In this document: positions 58,080 through 64,000 of the stretch, one piece after another | Layout of the letters: each line of letters opens with the position of its first letter | How positions within the stretch are numbered: the stretch's first letter is position 1 | NCBI RefSeq assembly: GCF_016219575.1 | Contig: NZ_JACRMG010000007.1 | Span: 20,160 to 84,159, forward strand | Reading direction: 5' to 3' | Origin: Bradyrhizobium sp. | GTDB taxonomy: Bacteria; Pseudomonadota; Alphaproteobacteria; Rhizobiales; Xanthobacteraceae | DNA length: 64,000 bases | Made by a program: the position numbers and the translations under genes | The notes under the pieces: generated by a model | Seen by the model: only the letters and a program-made list of their open reading frames with translations | Database searches by the model: none | Told to the model about the DNA's origin: nothing

Positions 58080-59429
58080 ATGACCGACGCAACCGGAATT
58101 GCCCGACGCCTCAGCTTCAATCGCATCGACGACTTGACCATTGCCGCGCTTCGCGAGGCTCGACCCTTTGTGGTCGAGGTCATGCCCGCGATCCTCGACA
58201 AGTTCTACGATCATGTCGGCCGCTTCGCCGAAACGGCAAGGCTCTTCGGCAACCGCGAGCACATGATGCACGCCAAGCAGATGCAGATAAAGCACTGGGC
58301 GATCATCATGGACGGCCAGTTCGACGAGACCTATGAGGCCTCGGTGACGAGGATCGGCGAGGTGCACAACAAGCTCGGGCTCGAGCCGCGCTGGTACATC
58401 GGCGGATACAATGCGCTGGTCACCGATCTGGTCGAGGCCATCGCGCTGCGGCTTCCGCATGGCGCGTTCGATCGCCGCGTGGCGGAGCGGAAGGTCCGAA
58501 TCCAGATGGCGATCATCAAGGCGGCGATGCTCGACATGGACCTTGCGATCTCCGTCTACATCGAAGCCGGCCGGCGCGAGCGGCGCGCCACGCTGGAGGA
58601 GTTGGCCGGCCGCTTCGAGGCCGCGGTCGGCAGCGTGGTCAACATCGTGGCATCGGCAGCCACGGAGTTGCAGGCCTCCTCGCAAACCCTGCAGGCCGCC
58701 ACGGGCCGCACCTCGGAACAGGCGGGCTCCGCGACATCCGCCTCGCAGCAGGCGCTGGCCAACGTCAACGCTGTTGCCGCCGCGTCCGAGCAACTGACGG
58801 GTTCCATCGCCGAAATCAGCCGCCGGGTCAGCGAGTCCGCCAGCGTCGCTGGCCGCGCCGCTCAAGGCGCCGATCAGGCGACCGAAACCATGAACCGGCT
58901 TTCCGAGGCGGCGCAGCGTATCGGCGCGATCATCGATCTCATCACCAACATCGCCTCGCAAACCAACCTGCTCGCGCTCAATGCCACCATCGAGGCCGCG
59001 CGCGCCGGCGAGGCGGGGCGCGGCTTTGCCGTGGTCGCCTCCGAAGTGAAGGGCCTTGCCGAGCAGACGGCGAAGGCGACGGCCGACATCGCCGCCCAGA
59101 TCGGCGACATCCAGCAATCGACATCCGACTCGGTTGCGACCATCAACGGGGTTACGGAGATCATCCGCTCGATGTCGGAAATATCGACCGCCATCGCTTC
59201 GGCCGTCGAAGAGCAGAATGCGGCGACCGGCGAGATCTCGCGAAGCGCCCAGCTGGCGGCCTCGGGGACCAGTGGTGTCTCCAGGAACATCGTGGAGGTC
59301 ACCCAGGCCGCCGAGGAAGCCGGGAGCACCGCGGGGCACGTGCTGACTGCGGCCGCCGAGCTTTCCAGGCAGTCCGAGGTTCTTCGCGCCGAGGTATCGA
59401 AATTCCTTGAGACCGTGCGAGCGGCGTAG
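58080..59429 (+). CDS. Globin-coupled methyl-accepting chemotaxis protein (HemAT-like)
   Basis: A 449-residue soluble transducer. Residues 1-175 are a globin-coupled sensor domain, with proximal His at about residue 96 in [21 protein letters not shown]. No transmembrane helix is present. From about residue 180 the signalling domain carries Ala/Glu-rich methylation helices and the MCP hairpin ([32 protein letters not shown], about 298-329). It should bind haem and oxygen and signal to CheA for aerotaxis. No che genes are adjacent. Confidence 0.93.
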   Translation: MTDATGIARRLSFNRIDDLTIAALREARPFVVEVMPAILDKFYDHVGRFAETARLFGNREHMMHAKQMQIKHWAIIMDGQFDETYEASVTRIGEVHNKLGLEPRWYIGGYNALVTDLVEAIALRLPHGAFDRRVAERKVRIQMAIIKAAMLDMDLAISVYIEAGRRERRATLEELAGRFEAAVGSVVNIVASAATELQASSQTLQAATGRTSEQAGSATSASQQALANVNAVAAASEQLTGSIAEISRRVSESASVAGRAAQGADQATETMNRLSEAAQRIGAIIDLITNIASQTNLLALNATIEAARAGEAGRGFAVVASEVKGLAEQTAKATADIAAQIGDIQQSTSDSVATINGVTEIIRSMSEISTAIASAVEEQNAATGEISRSAQLAASGTSGVSRNIVEVTQAAEEAGSTAGHVLTAAAELSRQSEVLRAEVSKFLETVRAA

Positions 59430-59432
59430 CAC

Positions 59433-60356
59433 CTATTTCTCGGCCTTCAGCATCGCCAGGATGCGATCGGCCTCGGTGCGCCAGTCCGGGCTGCGGGCGA
59501 ATTCCTTGGTGCCCCTGGCGCCGAACAGCCCGTCATCGGCGAGATCGGCGACCCAGGCCTGCCGTTCGGCGGTGCCCTGCGCCGACCACGGCGTGAGGCC
59601 GGCCTCGCGCACGGTCTCGGCGACCTCGCGCACTTCCTCGGCGCGGCGGCGGCCATGCTCGATGACGCGCTGGAAGAAATAGGCGCCCTGCTTTTCCCAA
59701 TCGATGCCGGGATAGGTTTCCTTCAGCGAAGCGAGCACCGCATCCTCCACGCCATAGGCACGCGCGGTGGTGAAGCTCTCGATCACCATCGCCTCCAGGC
59801 CCTTAATCATGATGCTGCGGCACATCTTCACGGCCGAGGCCACACCAAGCTGTTCGCTGGAAACCCTGGCATCGAAGCCGAGCGCGACCAGCAGCGGCGC
59901 AAGCTCCTTTGCCCCGCCGCCGCCGAGCAGGAGCGGCACCTTGATGCGATAGGGCGGCACCGAGGTCATCACGGCGCCTTCGACATAGCGGCCGTTGGCG
60001 CCGTCGACCCGCGAGGCCGCGCGTTGCTTGGCACCGGGCGAGGCCGAATTGAAATCGAGAAACCAGGTGCCCTGCCCGATCGCGGGCGCGCAGGCTTGCG
60101 CGACGGGAACCGCCTGGCTCGCGGTGACGGCGGAAATGATCAGGTCGGCCTGGCCGGCGAGATCGGCATGCGATCTGGCCAATACGACGCCGATCTTCGC
60201 CGCATGGTCGCGCAACGGTCCTGCCCGATCATCGTCGAGCTTGATGTCGTAGGCAGCGACGGCAACGCCGGCCTTGCGCAGATCTTCGGCAAGGATGCGG
60301 CCGACCTCGCCGTAGCCAACGAGCCCGACCTTCCAGCTCCTGGGATCACCCGACAT
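59433..60356 (-). CDS. NAD(P)-binding 3-hydroxyisobutyrate-dehydrogenase-like protein (DUF1932)
   Basis: About 307 residues from ATG 60356. The N-terminal Rossmann fold reads WKVGLVGYGEVGRILAEDLRKAG (GxGxxG-like GYGEVG), followed by LIISAVTASQAVPVAQ and FLDFNSASPGAKQ. The C-terminal helical domain (LGVASAVKMCRSIMIKGLEAMVIES, then GRRRAEEVREVAETVREAGLTPW) matches the DUF1932 group. The reaction is uncertain, perhaps an oxidation of a beta-hydroxy acid. It lies 69 bases downstream of the tetR gene on the same strand. Confidence 0.85.
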   Translation of the reverse strand: MSGDPRSWKVGLVGYGEVGRILAEDLRKAGVAVAAYDIKLDDDRAGPLRDHAAKIGVVLARSHADLAGQADLIISAVTASQAVPVAQACAPAIGQGTWFLDFNSASPGAKQRAASRVDGANGRYVEGAVMTSVPPYRIKVPLLLGGGGAKELAPLLVALGFDARVSSEQLGVASAVKMCRSIMIKGLEAMVIESFTTARAYGVEDAVLASLKETYPGIDWEKQGAYFFQRVIEHGRRRAEEVREVAETVREAGLTPWSAQGTAERQAWVADLADDGLFGARGTKEFARSPDWRTEADRILAMLKAEK

Positions 60357-60425
60357 GACTTCTGCGCGCCTCCGCCGTTTTGCGGCGAATCGTAGCCGCA
60401 TCGGCCGACAAGATCGAGGGCGGAG

Positions 60426-61037
60426 CTATGCGGCCAGCACGCGGCAAATCTTCAGCGCGTCGGCGGCAACCGCGTCGACGCTGCGCGCATAGCCGCTCCT
60501 GATCCATTCCTTGGCGATCTGCACCACCGCACCGACCACGCCGGCACGCACCAGTTCGCCCGGCTTCGGCTTGATGTCGCTGTCGGGAGCCACCATTCGG
60601 GCCAGCACTTCGCCGAACTGCAGCAAGAGCGCTCCCCATACCGCGTCCACCGCCGGCCCAACCCGCGCGATCTCGATCACGAACAGCCGCGCGCCGTCCG
60701 GATCGTCCTTCAGCATCTGGTAATAGGCCCGCAGCACGGCATGACCGCGCTCCTCGGCCGCGCCACGGTGCTCTTTCCGCACGTCCTCCAGGCAGTTGAA
60801 CACGCGCCGCGAGACGGTGTCGAAGGCCGCGACCAGCAGCGCCTCGCTGTTGGCAAAGGACTCGTAGAAGTATCGCTCGGTGAGGCCGGCCGCCTCGCAT
60901 ACCGCCTTCACCGTGGTGTTGCGGTAACCGAGCTCGCCATAGGCCCGGATCGCCCCCTCGATCAGCCGCTCGCGCCGGGCCAGCCGCCGTTCGTCGGCCG
61001 ACAACCCCGCATAATTCCTTGCCCGCGCTGTGCTCAT
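60426..61037 (-). CDS. TetR-family transcriptional regulator
   Basis: A 203-residue repressor-type protein from ATG 61037. The helix-turn-helix region is RRERLIEGAIRAYGELGYRNTTVKAVCEAAGLTERYFYESFANSEALL (about residues 22-70, in parts GAIRAYGELGYRNTTVKAV, CEAAGLTERYFYESF). The C-terminal ligand domain is not assigned. It is divergent from the Baeyer-Villiger monooxygenase gene, and a 9-bp inverted repeat lies in the shared promoter, so it very probably represses both. Confidence 0.93.
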   Translation of the reverse strand: MSTARARNYAGLSADERRLARRERLIEGAIRAYGELGYRNTTVKAVCEAAGLTERYFYESFANSEALLVAAFDTVSRRVFNCLEDVRKEHRGAAEERGHAVLRAYYQMLKDDPDGARLFVIEIARVGPAVDAVWGALLLQFGEVLARMVAPDSDIKPKPGELVRAGVVGAVVQIAKEWIRSGYARSVDAVAADALKICRVLAA

Positions 61038-61057
61038 GCCGTCCCCGAATCCGCCGC

Positions 61058-61094
61058 TTGACATAAAACATTGTCAGATGCTTAAATCTGACAA
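61058..61094. promoter_or_regulatory. Shared promoter and TetR operator palindrome
   Basis: TTGACA (61058-61063), a 17-base spacer and CTTAAA (61081-61086) form a rightward promoter for the monooxygenase gene. Across it lies a perfect inverted repeat: TTGTCAGAT (61071-61079), six bases, ATCTGACAA (61086-61094). A further half-site TGTCAG lies near 61101. A dimeric TetR protein bound here would block the promoter. Confidence 0.75.
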
Positions 61095-61164
61095 TACCAC
61101 GTGTCAGAAAATAACACCAATATAACCGGACACGCTTAGCCCAGTTGCTCAAGGGAGTGAACCT

Positions 61165-62721
61165 ATGCAGGAGCATGTGTCGGAGCGAACCGTTGCGGGC
61201 AGGCCCGCCGGCGCCTCCAACGTCACCCCGTTCAAGTCGCCCGCGCAAACCGATTTCGACGTCATTATCGTCGGCGCCGGCCTGTCCGGGATCGGCGCGG
61301 CGTTCCATTTGCAGCGCGACTGTCCCAGGAAATCCTTCGTCCTCCTCGAAGGCCGCGACGCGCTCGGCGGCACCTGGGACCTGTTCCGCTATCCCGGCAT
61401 TCGCTCGGACTCCGACATGAACACGCTCGGCTTCCGCTTCCGCCCCTGGCGCGGCGAGAAGGCGATCGCCGACGGTCCCGCCATCCTCACCTATCTGAAC
61501 GACACCGCCCGCGAGAACGGCATCGACCGCAAGATCCGCTACAATCACAAGGTCAAGCGCGCCTCGTGGTCGAGCCGGGCCGCGCGCTGGACGCTCGACG
61601 TCGAAGGCCCGGACGGCCCCCTCACCTTCACCTGCAACTTCCTGCAGATGTGCAGCGGCTATTACGACTACGATTCCGGCTACATGCCGGGCTGGCCGGG
61701 CATGGAGCGCTTCAAGGGCCAGACCGTGCATCCGCAGAAATGGCCTGAAGACCTCGACTATGCCGGCAAGCGCATCGTGGTGATCGGCAGCGGCGCCACT
61801 GCCGTGACGCTGGTGCCCGCGATGGCCGAAACGGCGGCGCATGTCACCATGCTGCAACGCTCGCCGACCTACATGGTTTCGCGTCCGGCCAAGGACGTGA
61901 TCGCCAACTGGCTTCGCGCCAGGCTGCCGGACAAGCTGGCCTACGGGCTGACGCGCTGGAAGAACATCCTGCTGCAGATGTATTTCTACAATCTCGCGCG
62001 CAAGAAGCCGGAAGGCGCCAAGAAGCGCCTGATCGAGATGGCCAGGGCCGAGCTCGGCGACGGCTTCGACATGGAGAAGGATTTCACGCCGCGCTACAAT
62101 CCCTGGGACCAGCGGCTCTGCCTGGTGCCAGACGGCGACATGTTCAAGGCGATCCGCGAGGGCAAGGCCTCCGTCGTCACCGACGAGATCGAGACCTTCA
62201 CCGAGACCGGCATCAAGCTGAAGTCCGGCAAGGAGTTGCCCGCCGACATCATCGTTACCGCCACCGGTCTCGTGATGCGGCTGATGGGCGGCGCGCAGGT
62301 CGTGGTGGACGGCAAGGTCATCAATCCCGGCACGACGCTGAGCTACAAGGGCATGATGTTCTCGGACATCCCCAACCTCGCCTCCACCTTCGGCTACACC
62401 AACGCTTCCTGGACGCTGAAGGCGGATCTCACCGCCGAATATCTCTGCCGCATCCTCAACAAGATGGATCGCGGCGGCTACGCCTATTGCACGCCGCGCA
62501 ACGTCGATCCCGAGGTGATTGCGGATGCGACGCCGCCGCTCGCCTCCGGCTACATGCAGCGCGCCAAGGACGTGATGCCCAAGCAGGGCTCGAAGCGGCC
62601 GTGGAAGCTGTACCAGAACTACGCCAAGGACATGCTGGCATTGCGCTTCGGCAAGGTCGATGACGGCGTCCTGGTCTTCAGCAAGGCCGAGCAGCCCGCC
62701 GCCAAGCGCCTGCGCGCGTAA
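61165..62721 (+). CDS. Baeyer-Villiger / flavin-containing monooxygenase (EthA-like)
   Basis: A 518-residue class B flavoprotein monooxygenase. The FAD site is DVIIVGAGLSGIGAAFHLQ (about residues 32-50), with GRDALGGTWDLFRYPGIRSDSDM. The Baeyer-Villiger fingerprint FKGQTVHPQKWPE is at about 183-195 and the NADPH site is IVVIGSGATAVTLVP. ATGLVMRLMGG near 380 is the second family motif. It inserts oxygen into ketones to give esters or lactones. It is followed by a hydrolase that could open such esters. Confidence 0.94.
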   Translation: MQEHVSERTVAGRPAGASNVTPFKSPAQTDFDVIIVGAGLSGIGAAFHLQRDCPRKSFVLLEGRDALGGTWDLFRYPGIRSDSDMNTLGFRFRPWRGEKAIADGPAILTYLNDTARENGIDRKIRYNHKVKRASWSSRAARWTLDVEGPDGPLTFTCNFLQMCSGYYDYDSGYMPGWPGMERFKGQTVHPQKWPEDLDYAGKRIVVIGSGATAVTLVPAMAETAAHVTMLQRSPTYMVSRPAKDVIANWLRARLPDKLAYGLTRWKNILLQMYFYNLARKKPEGAKKRLIEMARAELGDGFDMEKDFTPRYNPWDQRLCLVPDGDMFKAIREGKASVVTDEIETFTETGIKLKSGKELPADIIVTATGLVMRLMGGAQVVVDGKVINPGTTLSYKGMMFSDIPNLASTFGYTNASWTLKADLTAEYLCRILNKMDRGGYAYCTPRNVDPEVIADATPPLASGYMQRAKDVMPKQGSKRPWKLYQNYAKDMLALRFGKVDDGVLVFSKAEQPAAKRLRA

Positions 62722-62784
62722 GCCGCGGTCGCGCCCCGTGCGCGGCGCGGCTATACTCCTGTCAATTCCTGAAGAGGGTTTCCC

Positions 62785-63744
62785 ATGACGTTCCTTCTCG
62801 GACTGATCCTGCTGCTTGCCGTCATCATTGCCGGTCTTGTCTGGTTCACCTCCAACACTGCCAGGCGCGTCGAGGCGCTGCTGCCGCCGCGCGGCCAGTT
62901 CATGGACATCGACGGCCAGCGCATCCATTACACCGACACCGGCGGCACCAAGCCTGCGATCGTCATGATCCACGGGCTCGGCGGCAATCTGCTGCATTTC
63001 GGCTACGCCATGGCCGACAAGCTCACAAACGACTATCGCGTCATCCTGGTCGACCGGCCCGGCGCCGGCTATTCGACCCGCCCCGAGGATGCGCCGGCGA
63101 CGCTGACCGCACAGGCCAAGACGATCGCGACCCTGATCCGCCGGCTCGATCTCAAGCAGCCGCTCGTGGTCGGACATTCGCTCGGCGGCGCCTTGTCGCT
63201 GGCGATTGCGCTCGATCATCCCGACTGCGCCGGCGGCCTCGCACTGATCGCGCCGCTCACCCATGCGCGAGAGGACGTGCCCGAGGCGTTCCAGGGTCTC
63301 GTCATCGCCTCGCCGCTGGTGCGCAAGGCGATCGCCTGGACCCTGGCCACGCCGCTCGGCATCCGCCGCGGACCGAAGCTGCTGGCGGAAGTGTTCGCGC
63401 CTGAGGCCGTGCCCGCCGACTTCCCGATGCGCGCCGGCGGATTGCTCGGCTTGCGGCCAAGCGCCTTCTACAACACCTCCACCGACCTGATGGCGGCGGG
63501 GGAGACGCTGCCCGGCTACATGGCCCGCTACAAGAGCCTCGACATTCCCATGGCCATGCTGTTCGGCCGCGGCGACCGCATCCTCGATTATCGCGGCCAG
63601 GGCGAGGCGATGAAGATCGTCTGCCCCGCGCTCGATCTCGAACTGATGGAAGGCGGCCACATGCTGCCGATGACCGCCCCCGACCGCTGCGTTGCGCTGG
63701 TGCGACGCGTGGCGGAGCGGCAGCAGGGCATGCAGGCGGCATGA
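62785..63744 (+). CDS. Alpha/beta hydrolase with N-terminal membrane anchor
   Basis: A 319-residue protein behind GAGGG. A transmembrane helix (about residues 2-22, LLGLILLLAVIIAGLVWF) is followed by the hydrolase fold: MIHGLGGNLLHF (oxyanion), VDRPGAGYSTRP, VVGHSLGGALSLAIALDH with the nucleophile Ser, LFGRGDRILDY (Asp) and EGGHMLPMTAP (His). It lies 63 bases after the monooxygenase and probably hydrolyses its ester or lactone product at the membrane. Confidence 0.9.
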   Translation: MTFLLGLILLLAVIIAGLVWFTSNTARRVEALLPPRGQFMDIDGQRIHYTDTGGTKPAIVMIHGLGGNLLHFGYAMADKLTNDYRVILVDRPGAGYSTRPEDAPATLTAQAKTIATLIRRLDLKQPLVVGHSLGGALSLAIALDHPDCAGGLALIAPLTHAREDVPEAFQGLVIASPLVRKAIAWTLATPLGIRRGPKLLAEVFAPEAVPADFPMRAGGLLGLRPSAFYNTSTDLMAAGETLPGYMARYKSLDIPMAMLFGRGDRILDYRGQGEAMKIVCPALDLELMEGGHMLPMTAPDRCVALVRRVAERQQGMQAA

Positions 63745-63941
63745 GGATTGGCGCGAGTTGCGCTCCTTCGCTTCGCTCGCATTGACGGGAGACATACGTC
63801 TTCGTTCTCACGGCGCGGTTTCGCCTGAGTTTTGCCAGTTCGTTGTCCCTCTCCTGTGAAGCTACGGGATCCCCAAAAGTGATTCCCCGGATTTTGCAAA
63901 TATGATTCAAGGGCTTTCGACCTATTTGGCGGAGGCACAAG

Positions 63942-64000
63942 ATGTCTTTCGGCGACATTCGGGTTGCGGAACGAGCTGATTGGCTGATCGAGCGGGTAGC
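63942..64000 (+). CDS. Start of a further gene, possibly a transposase (partial)
   Basis: An ATG preceded by GGAGG eight bases upstream opens a frame that runs off the window: MSFGDIRVAERADWLIERVA. The 19 codons are too few for a firm call. They recall the N-terminus of IS4-type transposases in Rhodopseudomonas and Bradyrhizobium, from memory only. The 200 bases before it hold no gene. Confidence 0.35.
   Translation, partial: MSFGDIRVAERADWLIERV

Noticed and set aside
57231..59432. Leftward frame of 733 codons
   Set aside because: It spans the antisense of two well-supported genes (PAS-HTH and chemotaxis transducer).
60346..63795. Leftward frame of 1149 codons
   Set aside because: It is antisense to the monooxygenase and hydrolase genes and runs into an unrelated reading frame of the tetR gene; no domain is recognisable.
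63745..63941. Insertion-sequence terminal inverted repeat upstream of the last gene
   Set aside because: The partner end lies outside the window, so no inverted repeat can be shown.
1..64000. CRISPR arrays, rRNA and tRNA genes
   Set aside because: No regularly spaced direct repeats, and no cloverleaf with a GGTTCGAATCC-type arm was seen on reading through; a covariance-model scan was not possible.

Overview
The window is about 64 kb of GC-rich DNA from an alphaproteobacterium. I infer a Bradyrhizobium/Rhodopseudomonas-type member of the Nitrobacteraceae. Supporting signs are many solute-binding proteins, a Rhodobacter-type phosphatidylethanolamine N-methyltransferase, a phasin, a GcrA-like regulator, and a dispersed repeat of a kind I associate with this family. 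There are no rRNA, tRNA or CRISPR loci. Almost all of the sequence is chromosomal accessory metabolism: uptake systems, CoA-dependent catabolism, molybdenum hydroxylases and flavin monooxygenases.

Layout. 1-8 kb: an MmgE/PrpD protein translationally coupled to an iron/thiamine-type binding protein, then (divergent) a Bug-type binding protein with a two-subunit isoquinoline/nicotinate-type molybdenum hydroxylase, an outer-membrane beta-barrel and an acyl-CoA-synthetase-like protein whose A10 lysine is Arg. 8-15 kb: a leaderless ModA-like protein, a nitrate/taurine-type ABC operon with an embedded GntR regulator, and a divergent fumarylacetoacetase-family plus cyclase-family pair. 15-20 kb: a Crp/Fnr regulator, a decayed prophage (GNAT, truncated terminase, terminase-small-like gene, 23-codon microgene), hairpins and palindromes, three copies of a dispersed hairpin repeat, an outer-membrane-type protein and a phasin. 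20-27 kb: two small membrane peptides, an FMN 2-hydroxy-acid oxidase, a CoA transferase, an unknown secreted protein and a BamA paralogue. 27-30 kb: a phage-like switch (DUF6456-like and GcrA-like genes divergent from an S24 repressor) with repeated ATTCC/GGAAT operator candidates.

30-36 kb holds a putative membrane-lipid locus: carboxymuconolactone-decarboxylase-family protein, SDR, phosphatidylserine decarboxylase, a long class III aminotransferase, an Mpo1-like membrane protein, PmtA and a GT4 glycosyltransferase. PSD and PmtA are consecutive steps to phosphatidylcholine; the aminotransferase, membrane protein and glycosyltransferase have no settled role there and are the best candidates for undescribed chemistry. 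36-41 kb: a membrane-anchored TAXI protein, a CYTH-CHAD protein and an alcohol dehydrogenase. 40.6-50 kb: a long leftward run coding a three-subunit molybdenum hydroxylase, a complete branched-chain-type ABC importer and an enoyl-CoA hydratase, probably one uptake-and-oxidation unit. 50-56.5 kb: LLM oxidoreductase, deacetylase-family hydrolase, a two-component flavin monooxygenase, thiolase and epoxide hydrolase. 56.8-59.4 kb: a PAS-PAS-HTH regulator and a soluble globin-coupled chemotaxis transducer. 59.4-63.7 kb: an NAD-binding dehydrogenase, a TetR regulator with a near-perfect operator, and the Baeyer-Villiger monooxygenase plus alpha/beta hydrolase it probably controls. The window ends at the start of another gene, possibly a transposase.

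All functional calls rest on motif recognition by eye. No database search was run. Start codons were chosen from ribosome-binding sites and family conservation.
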